In this document: one piece after another, positions 1 through 10,265 of the stretch
Numbering within the stretch: position 1 is the stretch's first letter
How the letters are laid out: every line of letters begins with the position of its first letter
NCBI GenBank assembly: GCA_027422505.1
Contig: JAPQWV010000028.1
Location: 2,642,001-2,706,000, forward strand
Origin: Craterostigma plantagineum
Taxonomy: Eukaryota; Streptophyta; Magnoliopsida; Lamiales; Linderniaceae
Direction of reading: 5' to 3'
Length of the DNA stretch: 64,000 nt
Translations under genes and position numbers: made by a program
The notes under the pieces: generated by a model
Told to the model about the DNA's origin: nothing
Databases searched by the model: none
What the model saw: the letters and a program-made list of their open reading frames with translations, nothing else

Positions 1-318
1 CATTGCGTCAACTTGCTTGTAGACATCATTTGGTAGAGCTTGAAGTACATAGTGTCGGGCAAGCTTGTCTGCTCTGGCTCGTGCTCTCTCAGCATCGTTG
101 TATCGACTAGGGTCCTTAGGAGTTCTCCTCTCTGGAATTGCAGGAACCGCATCGGGTTGAGCAGGAATGATGGTCCAAAATTGAGCAGGTCCTTCAAAAA
201 TGGAGGAAAGCATGTCGTTCGCGAGGTCTACATCCTTGATTTCTATGAAGTTGATGAATCGTTGCTTTCATATGCCGTACTCTCCCCATCTCAGTAGTGG
301 TGCACGGTTGTCAGATCC
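1..318 (-). pseudogene. gag: Copia/SIRE-like gag N-terminal fragment, broken
   Basis: Minus-strand translation gives one readable frame ending at the window edge with the segment ADKLARHYVLQALPNDVY, preceded by a proline-rich linker. Copia gags of the SIRE group have this layout: an entry block, a linker, then a helix with a leucine-rich LPxDVY-type motif. The frame holds an in-frame TGA where a tryptophan is expected (near 255), and I see no good start codon, so this copy is dead. It lies downstream of the PBS and leader of element A, where gag should be. Assignment to gag is by pattern recognition and is moderately sure; the sublineage is less sure. Confidence 0.6.
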
Positions 319-887
319 AATAGCAAGACCGTCTATGTTTATGTTTGGTAATGATCGTTAACGGGAGATATATCTGAGAAAAGAAATGCTTTAGTTTTGA
401 ATAAAATATAGTCAAGTTTGAATAATTTCTAGTGTTGAGTCTAAGTATGTATATTCACTTAGTGAATTCTGTCGCAATATAAGAATTTGGTGAATTTAGT
501 GTACTGCTCAAGTATGGAACGATTGGTGTTATGTGAGATTGAGGGTTTTGTTCTACTCAATTTGAATGCTTGATCGATTCTAGTATGATATGGACACAAA
601 CTCGGCGATTGGTCCTAAGTGTTGAGAATTGGGCAATTGAAATTGAGTTAAGTTTCAAGAATCGGGCGAAAGAGTTTTGAAAATGTGAGTTTCGATCGAA
701 AGAGGGATTTCAAATTAGATAGAGCTAGTTTCGATCGAAAGGGATTTCGATTTTGATTTGAATAAATAGTTTCGATTTATAGAAATGAGAAGGTTTCGGG
801 CGATCTTGGTCCAAATTGGCTTAATTTTGGACTTTCGCCGAGATACGAGTTGGGAAAAACTTAGCAAATCGATCAAAATTGGATACT
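319..887 (-). other. Leader of element A, no gene seen
   Basis: This AT-rich stretch between gag and the tandem repeat holds repeated palindromic words such as TTTCGATCGAAA (near 690 and 730). No credible ORF or RNA gene is visible. It is most simply the untranslated leader of the copia-like element. Confidence 0.5.
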
Positions 888-1175
888 GTAGCGTTTCGGG
901 CGAAACTGATTTGGCTTTCGCCGAGAATTGTATCGATCGAAACTGTAAAATTAGGAACTGTAGCGTTTCGGGCGAAACTGATTTGGCTTTCGCCGAGAAT
1001 TGTATCGATCGAAACTGTGAAATTAGGAACTGTAGCGTTTCGGGCGAAACGGATTTGGCTTTCTCCGAGAATTGTATCGATCGAAACTGTGAAATTGGGA
1101 GCTGTAGTGTTTCGGGCAAAACGAATTTGGCTTTCACCGAGAATAGTATCGATCGAAACTGTGAAATTGGCGAGA
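888..1175. repeat. Four-copy 72-bp tandem repeat in the leader of element A
   Basis: The word GTAGCGTTTCGGGC recurs at 888, 960, 1032 and (with one change) 1104, exactly 72 bp apart. Each unit carries the near-palindrome TTTCGGGCGAAA and the palindrome ATCGAT/CGATCG. Because 72 is divisible by three, several frames on both strands stay open. The short ORFs there look like by-products of the repeat, not genes. A diverged partial unit precedes the array at about 820-887. Confidence 0.9.
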
Positions 1176-1530
1176 GAGAACTCAAAATTCAAATCGATTG
1201 AAACTACTCACTATGGGTTTCGATCGAAACCTTCAAACTCAAAAGTACTGTTCTATCGATATTTATGAACAGTTCAGTAAAAACCCAGATTTGTGGATTC
1301 GTTTTTGCTCAAATCTTACTCAAACTTGACTGAAATCGAAGTGAAAGAACATAAATATACTCAATAGCAGTTTTCTAACTTTTTAGGGGTCAAAAATCAT
1401 TGAAGACGAGTTAAAGACACCCAAAAAACAGAGAAAATGTTGAAAATGAGTTTTCAAGCCAAAAACTTATTCAAATCACGTCGGAATCGAGCAAAACTGG
1501 ATTCAAATGGAAGATATTGATCCGCGTTAG
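1176..1530. other. Leader between repeat array and PBS, nothing coding seen
   Basis: AT-rich sequence with one more TTTCGATCGAAA palindrome near 1220. No ORF, RNA gene or element boundary is visible. It belongs to the 5' leader of element A. Confidence 0.45.
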
Positions 1531-1542
1531 GCTCTGATACCA
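1531..1542 (-). other. Primer-binding site of element A
   Basis: On the minus strand this reads TGGTATCAGAGC, complementary to the 3' end of plant initiator methionine tRNA. It starts two bases inside the LTR end at 1545, the position expected for priming of minus-strand cDNA synthesis. Confidence 0.85.
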
Positions 1543-1544
1543 CT

Positions 1545-1847
1545 TGTTGGCCCTTTTATTACCAAACAAGGATCAAAAGAAAGGTTTGAATGTGTAAAAC
1601 GTGAAGAACACCTTGAGTGCGTGTTAGTGTGTGTTTTTCTAAAGGAAAGTACAAGGTGGCTTACCTTTCTAATTCTATTGATAAAACCCTAATTAGGGAA
1701 TGGGGCTTTATATACCACAACTATTTGGTATATTAAAGCCCAATACAAAACTATCAACAAATATCATAAGTCTCCCCAAACTACTACAACCCACTAAATA
1801 AACCCAAGATTACATAAATCAAAGGATGCTACAAAATATTCCTAACA
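1545..1847 (-). repeat. 5' LTR of element A (303 bp)
   Basis: The LTR starts TGTTAGGAAT and ends GGGCCAACA on the minus strand, so it has the canonical TG...CA ends, and a PBS follows immediately. A TATA-like TATATAA on the minus strand (1708-1714) would place a transcription start inside the LTR. Only this one LTR is in the window. Confidence 0.75.
1708..1714 (-). promoter_or_regulatory. TATA box candidate in the LTR of element A
   Basis: TATATAA on the minus strand, upstream of the PBS and within the LTR, fits the U3 promoter position of a copia LTR. No transcript evidence is available. Confidence 0.45.
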
Positions 1848-1887
1848 AGCTTGATCAGTCAACTCTAGAATTCAGATATGAAGAGGT
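1848..1887. other. 40-bp gap between two LTRs
   Basis: Forty bases separate the 5' LTR of element A from the 3' LTR of S copy 1. I see no shared TSD with either neighbour. It may be a scrap of the original target. Confidence 0.3.
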
Positions 1888-2169
1888 TGTTAGGTCCTCG
1901 ATTATCAACTCATATGATCCTAGGCTACAATCCTAAGTAATTCGGCTAAGATGATTGACATTAAGAATCGATCGAAAAACTATTTTGAAGAACGCTAGAG
2001 AGAATTTCGATTAGTGAGAGATCTCTCTCAATGTGTACAAATGTATTTATACCAAACATACTTGGTATAAATAACAAATAAGTCCTAATCTAAGGACAAA
2101 TACAAATAAAGCCCCTAATTACAAGGACAACTAATGAAATTAAAGCACAACTAAAACTGATATTTTACA
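1888..2169 (-). repeat. 3' LTR of S copy 1 (282 bp)
   Basis: On the minus strand it starts TGTAAAATATC and ends GACCTAACA. A PPT abuts its start. The LTR at 61324-61671 has the same ends, the same internal TATACCAAGTATGTTTGG block and the same TATA box. These LTRs are short for a SIRE-type element, whose LTRs are commonly around 1 kb. Confidence 0.85.
2044..2051 (-). promoter_or_regulatory. TATA box candidate in the S 3' LTR
   Basis: TATAAATA on the minus strand, in the same context (GGTATAAATA) as in the related LTR at 61441-61448. Confidence 0.55.
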
Positions 2170-3157
2170 TTCTCCCCCTTTGTGCTTGATTTCTCTTCCG
2201 CGCTTTCTGTCCTCGTCGGGCGTAGTATGACTTGCGCAAGCCCAGCGCATGCTCGAAGTTCCTTATGTTGTTCCTCAGCTCCAGTCGCTCCTCTATGTCC
2301 TCAAGTAGTTCCATCAGAAGCGGTTGTTCTCTCACGAACCTGTGAAGCTTCAGCATGGTCACTCTGTTGATCTCTTCCAATCTTTTTTCTATGTTCTGGC
2401 AGATGACCTTGAGAGTCCCATCACAATACTTATGAACTTCAGTCTTCACCATCAACTTATTCTTCTTTGCAATCGGATTGTGGTAGGTGATCCCTAAGAC
2501 TGAGCTGATGTGCATGTGATTGTTGGGAAGCCCTTCGACCTCAGGTCCTTTGTTGAGCGGAGCAGTTATGTTGACCTTCTTCATATTAAACTCTAGAGCC
2601 ATCTGAAGATCGTGTGCGGCATGGTACTTGACATGGCGCATCATGAACCGGTAGAGTCCCTTGAGTCCTTCTTTCTTTATGAAGCCTTGAGGACCCTTGT
2701 ACTTCTTTACGTACAGTTGGTAGAGTCGGTACACCTCCTCGGCAGGGAGATAAGGTAGGTCGCTCTTGCTTAGCTCTTCTCGAGTTCTGTCTATCCGCTC
2801 TATGACATAGAATGGAGTTGGAAGATTGCCTTTCGTACAGTAGACGCTTAGCAGCTGACAGATTGGGGATAGGTCCTTAAAATGACTCTTCAGTTGTCCT
2901 TTTGGAATCCCCAGCCTCACATCTGGTCCAAGATGGGTTAGCATCCAGAGATAAGTCATTATCTTCTGCTGATCCCAGTGAGAGATGCCTCTGAGCTCGA
3001 GCTCGTTCAACTTCTTGACTTTGTTCAGTGACCTCCATATGTGTTCATGAACTTTCTCAAGGAATGGGATCTCAATCCGAATATTATCCCACGGTGTGTC
3101 GATTCGAACGGTCCCTGGCATTTGTCTTGTAGGGGAATCGGCTCGTTGCGCAATCAA
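2165..3157 (-). CDS. C-terminal part of the S-element extra (env-like position) ORF, open for 330 codons
   Basis: This is the longest open piece of the extra ORF downstream of pol in element S. Residues 15-190 are a compact block with LTHLGPDVRLGIPK and TPFYVIERIDRTREEL, nearly identical in the inverted copy (17518-18570). Residues about 250-305 are charged and helix-rich, coiled-coil-like, and a basic tail follows (about 308-328, RKSYYARRGQKARKRNQ). I see no signal peptide or membrane segment, so an envelope role is not supported by sequence; only the position is env-like. The first Met is probably not the true start, because homology to the other copies continues upstream in another frame. 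The frame runs through the PPT, and its TAA stop lies inside the LTR. Function unknown. Confidence 0.6.
   Translation of the reverse strand: MIAQRADSPTRQMPGTVRIDTPWDNIRIEIPFLEKVHEHIWRSLNKVKKLNELELRGISHWDQQKIMTYLWMLTHLGPDVRLGIPKGQLKSHFKDLSPICQLLSVYCTKGNLPTPFYVIERIDRTREELSKSDLPYLPAEEVYRLYQLYVKKYKGPQGFIKKEGLKGLYRFMMRHVKYHAAHDLQMALEFNMKKVNITAPLNKGPEVEGLPNNHMHISSVLGITYHNPIAKKNKLMVKTEVHKYCDGTLKVICQNIEKRLEEINRVTMLKLHRFVREQPLLMELLEDIEERLELRNNIRNFEHALGLRKSYYARRGQKARKRNQAQRGRM
2170..2181 (-). other. Polypurine tract of S copy 1
   Basis: AAAGGGGGAGAA on the minus strand directly abuts the LTR start and would prime plus-strand DNA synthesis. It also lies inside the coding frame of the extra ORF. Confidence 0.85.
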
Positions 3158-5820
3158 CTCTGAAAGCCTTGGGGATCTTGTTCATGATCCTCACCTTCCT
3201 GAAGTTCTTCGTCTTCTATCAGAACTAAGTCGATTGAAGCTTGTTGCAAGAAGTGTCAAACATCCTTGAGTCGTTGTCTTTGATGCTCATCGGGCATAAT
3301 ATGGGTCATCCACTGTCCTTCGAATATGTATTTGTCGAGGAACTCGTGTGGGTTGATACCATGTCCAGATGGTCCCGATTGGTCTGGAGCGGTCGAGCTG
3401 GGAGTGGCCTGAGTAGCTGCCAGTACTACGAGCATTGCGGCACTTGCTTCTTCTTCCGAAAGCAAAAGGCTTGTGTAGGTCGATGGTGTGGGCGGAGGCG
3501 TCCTTATGTTGAAGGTTGGAGGTTCAATTTCGATTAGAGTTTGGGTGGTGCGATGCGTGTTGGTGGTTGTTTGGGTAGTGGGTTGTAGTCAATTGGGATT
3601 GCTGCGGATGCAAAAGAAGAGAGGTTCAACGTGGCAACAGGTGCAAAGCGAATCCGTCTTTCTTTCACTGGATGAAACCAAAGAAAGGTATGGAACATAA
3701 AGGACATGGGCAGTGGGTTATGGGGTTTCAGCGACTCCAGCGCTTGTCTGCGTCACGCCCGAGCTTTGTCCTTGACCGCTCGTAGAAGTCCTTGGCCTCT
3801 TCCCCCTTCATGACGATCCTGGGTTGTCATGTCGACGTTTGGAGCGGGAGCTTTGACCTCGGCAAGATTGAGTAGGCGGATCAGGATGGTGCACCTGACG
3901 TATGAAGAGGTCTTCTTCTGCAGGCATCCGGGTGGTCAGCTCCAGTAAGCGGGTGACTAAGATGGAGTGGAGGTCACTGACGGGTACGGTGGCAGGGTTT
4001 ATAAGGTTGTGTGTGAGGATGGGAGTGGCAATTGAGATGGGTTGTGTGGGTTGAGTGGGTGTGAGGATAAGTTGTGAGGTTTGTCCGGACGGCTGGGCCT
4101 CAGAGATCGGTGCTTTCCCGGTATCTCGTCGGGAAATCTCCATAGCCGCATGAACTTCGTAAGGCGTTCTTCGAACTGTGATAGAGCAGAGGAAAGAGCA
4201 GCCTATAAGCGAGCTTCCGTCACGAACGGGGTAGGAGCCTCCGATGATGAACCAGGTCGACTGATGTCGCCTGTTATCAACCCTTGAGAGAACACCGTCT
4301 CAATGAGTTGGCTCGTCGTCACTTGAGGTTGTGACGGGTCGAGATTTCCACCCAATCCTCGATTTGAATCTAGAATATTCGCATCTAAGGGTGTTGTTGC
4401 AAGCTCTGACTGAACTTGCATATCAGACCTTGGGAGTTCATGGCCGGTAGTAGGTGATGTCTGAACCTCAGCCCTTGTAGAGGTAGCCAGCGTCTGGTCT
4501 GATGTGAGAGTGACAGCTTGGGAGACGGGCTCGGTGGATATGAGTTGACGTGTGGGAGGCCGTCTTATCAATTGGATATCTTCATCTGACTCAGTGTCCG
4601 ATGGGGTGGCCGTGTGAGATGATAGTCCACGATCAACATCCTCACGGGCCGGTTCTGACACTAGAGGCTCTCTAAGTGAGCTGGGCCCCGTTTCCGCGGT
4701 AAGTGGTGCTTCGTTGGTAGGAACCTCCTCTATTGATTCATGAAGCACTGTTATCATAACTGGTCCTTCTTCTTCGAGTGCTTGTTGTGGAGCCTTGAGT
4801 TCCAACGCTCATGCTACTGCATCAATCAACATGGCATCTAGATCAGGTAGTTGAGTTTCTTGTTCTAGCTCCTGAGCTACTTGATAAGTAAGTTCAGCTT
4901 CAGGGCTCGAATGTGGATGTTGTTGTTGAGGGCTCAATGTGAAGTCTGTCGGGGGCCCTCGATTTATTGCTTCCGTAAGATGATTCTCCCGGCAGTAGCG
5001 TCGGTACTCGTCTCCCGAGGGGTCGGCGAGACGAAGCAGCTCGAACGGGATCGGCATCAACGGTTGATCACGGTCCGTGAGCCTTGTTAAAGAACTTGAG
5101 TCTCGAGGGTTGGTAGTTCCCTCCAGGAGGTAGACGAGGGATGTTCTCGTGCATCTCCATGAGTTATCTGATGATGACGTTGAACCACCGGGCATACGGG
5201 ACATTCTTCGATCTCTTGTTCTCTTTATGTCTGATATGTTCTGCTAGATCGTTCCAGATCAGTTGAGCGAAATCGTAATCCGCGAGAACGCAATTCCGTG
5301 AAAGATGGGGAGAATGTTGCCGTTGCCTTTGTCGAACCCGGCGTGCTTTGGCGACAGACACTTGTTGATAATTCCAAACAGTGTCTTCCATAGATGCGGG
5401 ATATCGTTGGTTTGGACTTGTGCGAGCTTGGTGAGCGGTGGACGGTATCCCATTTGGAGAAATTCACGCACCATCTCTGCATCCGAAGGCAGAGGGACAT
5501 TGTTGAGGCTGAATGGTAGGTCTAGGACGAGCCCAAAATCATCCTTGCTGAAGCTGATGTGTCTCGTCCCGAGGACCATGGTGAATCTGTAGGTGCCACC
5601 AACTACGAGACTTTATTCTTCCACAAAATTGCTGGAGATAGACCATCGGCACGGATGCCGTCATCGTGAGCGCGTGCCAGAGGAGATGGCCTTGTAGTAT
5701 GTACACAATTATCTCGTCCGGACACCTAAAGGTAGTCAGATCGAGTTGAAAGTTGGTGTCCTGAACCTTGGGGTACAAGTTCTTTTCGTAAATGTGGTTG
5801 TAAGCGGGGTAGTGATCCAT
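3158..5820 (-). pseudogene. N-terminal and middle part of the S extra ORF, broken
   Basis: The minus-strand ORF begins MDHYPAYNHIY at 5820 and can be followed in pieces: about 5820-5600, 5579-5300, 5300-4809, 4805-4203, 4143-3808 and 3465-3256. The N-terminal 190 or so residues are conserved with the plus-strand copy at 15414, including FQLDLTTFRCPDEIIV and the block ending FGLVLDLPFSLN. A long acidic, Ser/Thr/Pro/Glu-rich linker follows. Breaks include frameshifts near 5600, 5300, 4200 and 3250-3800, and a TGA at 4809-4811 where the other copy reads on. The N-terminal block resembles domains of unknown function in retrotransposon-associated plant proteins, but I cannot name a family with certainty. 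Confidence 0.65.
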
Positions 5821-6229
5821 CTGGAAGACAATTTAGAAAACCAAAATATTAGTTCAAAAATTAAATTGAGTCAAAATTTAATTTCATCAAACCATAATAG
5901 TCTATCATTTCATAGCATGTTTGATGAATATGTAATTCGGCATATAGGTATACGGAAGTGAACTAATTAATTGGTACTTAGTAATGGAATTTTCGAAAGT
6001 TGAAGATAAAGTATAAAGTTCCGTTCGAAAATTATTCTAAGTGTTGAATCGTAAATTCAAGCACTGTTCACTCCGTTCTTTTTATCGCTCGAGAATTGAA
6101 ATCCTCAATTTAATTGCCTAAGTGCGAATTTTGAATTCAATTATCCGTTCTAATTTGCGATCGAAAAAATTTTATTTGCTAAGGTCCGCTACAGTGGAAA
6201 AGACTTAGAGAAAATTTTCTAAGTGTTTG

Positions 6230-6560
6230 AACTTAAGGCGTGGTACTGTACCCGAGAAATTTTACGATCGAGAATAATTTCCGTGTAAATTTACGATCGA
6301 GAAAATTGATTTCCGTGTAAATTTACGATCGAGAAATTTTTCGCGCGTGAATAAAAGTTTTCGTCGTGAAAGTTGTCGAGCGAGAAAGTTTTTCGATTTT
6401 TAAAATAGATTTTCGCTGCGGAATTTTATGGTCGAGAAAATTAACAACGAGAAACTAAGTCAACTGTCGAGAAAATTTTCGATCGAACAAAATAAACGCT
6501 GCATTTTTACGATCGAGAAATTTTAACATCGAAAAATTAATTTTATCACCGCTAAAAATT
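6230..6560. repeat. Dispersed CGATCGAGAAA motif array in the S spacer
   Basis: The word TTACGATCGAGAA or a one- or two-base variant occurs about eight times in 330 bp, spaced irregularly by 20-50 bp. The array is kept in inverted form at about 14690-15000. The core CGATCG is palindromic. SIRE elements are known to carry palindromic repeats in their non-coding regions; whether this is equivalent is inference. Confidence 0.7.
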
Positions 6561-7625
6561 TTACGACCGAGAACAAAATTGAAATTGAAAGTACTGTTTT
6601 CGATGGTAAGTTTTGCGCTCGAAACTTAATTGCATCTATTCTATCTATTTCATTTGTTAATATTTTTTTGCTCACATAAAATTCTAATTAGATTTCTCGA
6701 TGGTAAGTACCTTTTCGATCTACGTTATCTATTTTAACGACTAAGTCTAAATTTAGTGATCGAAAATCTTTTACGAGGTAAACAGTATCTCAATCCAATT
6801 GAAATTCGATTGAAACTGTTTGCGATCAAGAAAGTTCTTCGACGCCTTTAAACGTTTAAAGCCCAGTTTTGGTCGAACTTCCAATCGAGCTCTAAAAACG
6901 CAGATAATCGAAAAAATATATACTTCTAGAATAATTGAAAACTCTTAAACTATCCTAGGACGCAGATTTTAACCCAAATAAACACAGAAACAGGTCTAAA
7001 TCTCATCGAACTAGCATGCGGGTTTTTCACAGTTCGAACAATTGAAAATCTAATCACAGAATCAAGCGAAAGACTATAAAATGTGGATGAGAACGAAGTT
7101 TAATCACACATAAACTCCTAATAAGCGTCGATTCTACCTTAGAAAGACGAAAATCAGTTGGAAATTAAAAGATTTTGAGGATTTTGAAATTCGTCTTTTT
7201 GATAAAGGTTTTGCGCGAGAGAAAAATATCGACTGTTGAATTTTGCGATTGAGGGTTTTTTTTTAGTATATCTAGGAATTTTCGACTGCAAGCATTAATT
7301 TCGTTTAAGTGGACTGACTAGAAGTTTTCGACACTAAAATGGATCAGGCCCACAACTGTTTGCGCTCGAGAAACTTATGATCAAAAATTACACTCTAAAC
7401 CTAGTTTCTCGATTGTAAGTTTTCCTAAGTTTTCAGATTGACCTTTAGTTCAATTAAAAACCACATAATTGCTCCTCCTAAATATGAAAATAAATGCAAT
7501 TAACTCCCTGTAATTTTGAATGGTGACATCTGGCTCCATAGCTGAATTTTGAAAATCTGCAGCACTTAGAGCAAAAATGTCGAGAATATTAGAGTTAATT
7601 TGTAAGCAATTTTTTCTAATCTGCA

Positions 7626-7660
7626 CCCCCCACCCCCCCCCCCCCACCCCCCGCCCCCCC
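7626..7660. repeat. Poly-C tract (poly-G on the minus strand)
   Basis: Thirty-five bases made almost entirely of C, broken by single A or G. The minus strand therefore has several runs of six or more G, which could form a G-quadruplex. S copy 3 has only a short GGGGG at the related place (near 37539), so this is a local expansion or a low-complexity sequencing problem. Confidence 0.85.
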
Positions 7661-8009
7661 TAAAGTTTTATAACAAAGTCGGTTAAATTCAAATCCATAA
7701 AACACGTTATTGATCAAAATATTTAACCAACCAAAATTTAAACCAATGTCGTGCGCTCCAAATCGTGAAAATTCGTGAGTCCTCCTCATTGAAGTGTGTT
7801 ATACAAAGATCAGAACTGAATTTTCTGCAACACTTAGAGAGAGATCATAAAAAATATTTGGAGCTCAAGACACAAATTTTGTAAATGCTCCCCCTCAAAT
7901 AATGCACCGAAATTAATTTAATGTGTAATCATAGATGATCAATTCAAGTACCAAATCATTAACACGCAATATAGACAATTTATCCTAGATACATGGTCCC
8001 CTAGTCATG

Positions 8010-8219
8010 TGTAATACCCGAGTCCCGTAAGTAAGTTGGCAAATAAATATGCATGCATTTTATATGACTTACGTGATTGCGTATTATGTGTCTAAGTGAC
8101 TACATGCCACATGTTTTACAGTTTTAATTGTGACTATGTGTTAATAGATTTAATTAAAAATGTGAAAACTTAGGAGACTTGTAGAAGGGAAGAAAGCATG
8201 GGATAACTCGAACGATAAG
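8010..8219 (+). repeat. Truncated LTR F fragment
   Basis: It begins TGTAATACCCGAG at 8010 and matches 13941-13732 in reverse complement with about four differences. The flanking TCATG is the reverse complement of the CATGA beside LTR F in the other S copy, so the LTR sits at the same base of S in both. It breaks off at 8219, at the head-to-head junction. Confidence 0.85.
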
Positions 8220-8956
8220 TATAGACAGATATAAAAAATACAAAAGGATGAAAATGACAAAAGAGAAAAGTGTTGATGCAGGAGAAAGACTAAAGAAAAG
8301 GAAGACGAAGAGTCTAAGCCTATTTCCCAAATATTTTTCCTTCCCTTCTAAGTCAGAGCCAAATTAAAAACCTTCAAAGTATTTTTGATTCGAAATTGAC
8401 GTTCTTTCGTTTAGGTGAAATGATTAAAAGCGCCTCGATCACAGGTAAATTGAGATAAAATTGCTTGTGTCACTTGAGTGATATAAATATAAAAATCCCA
8501 TGGTAAAAATAATGGAGTGCTAGAGCGAACCTAGTGAGAGTTGTCGAAACGGATCATTCTATGAACTTAGGACTTTTAGTTTGTCGACATGACTTGACGG
8601 CATATGAACCATTCACGTGTCTTGTGAAATTTTAGGCGTGACGTTGATAGAAGCAAAATAATCTGATCCCATACTATTAAAAAAAATTAGTATACATAAG
8701 GAAAATTAAAAATTAAAAAAAATTATATAATATACATATTAATAATAAAAAAATAATAATAAATAAATAAAAAAATTTTCTTTCACACATTTTGAAATGC
8801 AATTTTAATTTGCATCTACACGAATTGATTAAATGCGATATTTTGTTATAATTCGCACATTTTGAATGCATGTTTAGCTTGCATTGACATTGAATTGTAT
8901 AAATGCGATTTTTTTGTTTTTGCTCATACCCTCGTGCAACATTTTTGAATACATGA
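8220..8956 (+). mobile_element. S copy 2, upstream spacer segment
   Basis: This matches 36365-37110 of S copy 3 in the same orientation, for example AAATGATTAAAAGC and the AGTGAGAGTTGTCGAAA region. It ends ACATGA, exactly where LTR F begins, and copy 3 continues there into the sequence found at 13942. It is therefore the left part of the plus-strand S copy that resumes after LTR F. No coding content. Confidence 0.75.
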
Positions 8957-10265
8957 TGTGGCGCCCCTGACTTCTACCACCCATTCTTACTACGAAAATG
9001 CGTACAAAATTTTTCCTTTTATATAAAGGAAGCGTTTTGTACATTACAAACTATTTCTAGGACATAAATACATAGGTGAGTGTGCATACGTGTTCAAAAC
9101 TAATCTATCGGCCCGCCACTCAGTCGCATCTATGTACACACCTCCACCTCAAAATTCCTCCGTAAGCTTCAAAAATAGGCCTCGCCATCATAAAGATCAC
9201 GTACCGTGATCCCGTGAACCTACAACACATAAATACGTTGAATGAGCTTATAAAACTCAGTAAGTGAAAGCCATGCATGCCATGCACATGTCCTAATTAG
9301 CATAGGCATCCGCGCCAATGCTCCATAGACCTTATATTTTTCCTTGCCTTGTCATGTCATGTAGGGCCCACGGCTATCTTGCTATGCACCATCATGGAGC
9401 TCGAATCCACAAGGGATAAATAAATATATAAGTGCCAATACCCACTCATGGGAGGCTAACCCTAGGTCGCCTTTTCTGTCCCAAGGTGGTTTCATACGCC
9501 ACGCTGACGTTTCACACTGGTAGCCTATTCTGAGGTTGCCAACACCAGAGGTACCCTCGGCGTCGCTTATTCCCTCAGCTCGCATCCTCCAGGTTCCACG
9601 TTTCTCCATGAGGGCATTAGTCCTAAAATGATGTCTTGCCTTGAACATGTCATGTTTTGACGGTAACGACATACGGCGTCACCATGGTAGCATAGAATAG
9701 CCGTGACTCAACTGTGAGTCGACATCAGACGCCCATATCGGCTAATATCTATCGCTCTCAGGCAATCGTGTATCATGCACGCTCTCGTATCCTGCCTTTA
9801 GTACTAAACGTGCGTGCATATGATCAGGTCATGTAATGTAAATAATTCACGTAGGAATTCACGTAATATCATAGAAGCACATAACACATAATTCATGCAC
9901 TATTATGTGTTGTAGTTGGGACTTTCACTTACCTGTCGTCCGAGCGTACGTAAACTTATTATCTTTGAACGTCGTTACTCTCGACCCATAGACAGAAACG
10001 TTATAGTATTAGTATCGTACCTGAATTAGGTACCTAAGTCGAAATAATTTATTTTAACTATACTAGTTGGATAAAAACCCTAAGTTTCAACTTTAATTCT
10101 AAGTCAAGTTGGTATTTACTATAACACCTAGAACTCGATTAGTCTTTATTCAACCTAGGTTTCGATCGATTATAAGGGCACTCGATTGATGAATCGCCCG
10201 ATTGGTGGGTCTCATAAATTGTCTGATTTCATATGCTTTAGTTTTCAAGCTTTCGGCCAATTTGT

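Larger units (their letters stand above)
1..1847 (-). mobile_element. Copia-like LTR retrotransposon A, 5' part, runs off the window
   Basis: Read on the minus strand, a 303-bp LTR (1545-1847) is followed by a tRNA-iMet type primer-binding site (1531-1542), a non-coding leader and a broken gag at the window edge. The order LTR, PBS, leader, gag fixes orientation and identifies this as the 5' half of an LTR retrotransposon. The gag piece resembles SIRE/copia gag rather than gypsy gag. The remainder lies left of the window, so the 3' LTR and TSD cannot be checked. Confidence 0.75.
5821..8009 (-). other. Spacer between pol and extra ORF of S copy 1
   Basis: AT-rich and non-coding, this matches 13942-15413 inverted and 37110-38228 of S copy 3. 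It contains an array of CGATCGAGAAA-like words (about 6230-6560), a long C tract (7626-7660) and several AAGTTTCTCGA-type words. I see no credible gene. The weak ORF at 7450-7647 is an artefact of the C tract region. Confidence 0.6.
1888..8219 (-). mobile_element. Copia element S, copy 1: spacer, extra ORF, PPT and 3' LTR
   Basis: On the minus strand the order is a partial foreign LTR (8219-8010), a repeat-rich spacer (8009-5821), a broken extra ORF (5820-2165), a polypurine tract (2181-2170) and an LTR (2169-1888). The same spacer follows a SIRE-like copia pol in S copy 3 (28088-38228), which identifies this as the region downstream of pol in a copia element. Its gag and pol are missing: the copy is cut at 8219, where a head-to-head S copy begins. 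Confidence 0.75.
2600..8219. repeat. Left arm of a large inverted repeat
   Basis: Read in reverse complement, this arm matches 13731-18570 through the extra ORF, the spacer and 210 bp of an LTR. The arms start at the same LTR position (8219 and 13731) and stop matching at 2600/18570. The left arm is longer mainly because about 670 bp (roughly 7140-7810) is absent from the right arm. Similarity looks like roughly 90-98% depending on region, by eye. Confidence 0.85.

Noticed and set aside
888..1175. CRISPR-like array
   Set aside because: Units are contiguous with no unique spacers and lie in a plant retrotransposon leader.
715..1268. Four overlapping ORFs of 120-156 codons on both strands
   Set aside because: All are by-products of the 72-bp tandem repeat, whose length is a multiple of three. 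None has a plausible domain or start context.
2165..5820. A true retroviral-type envelope gene
   Set aside because: No signal peptide, no transmembrane segment and no glycoprotein-like cysteine pattern are visible. Only its position downstream of pol is env-like.
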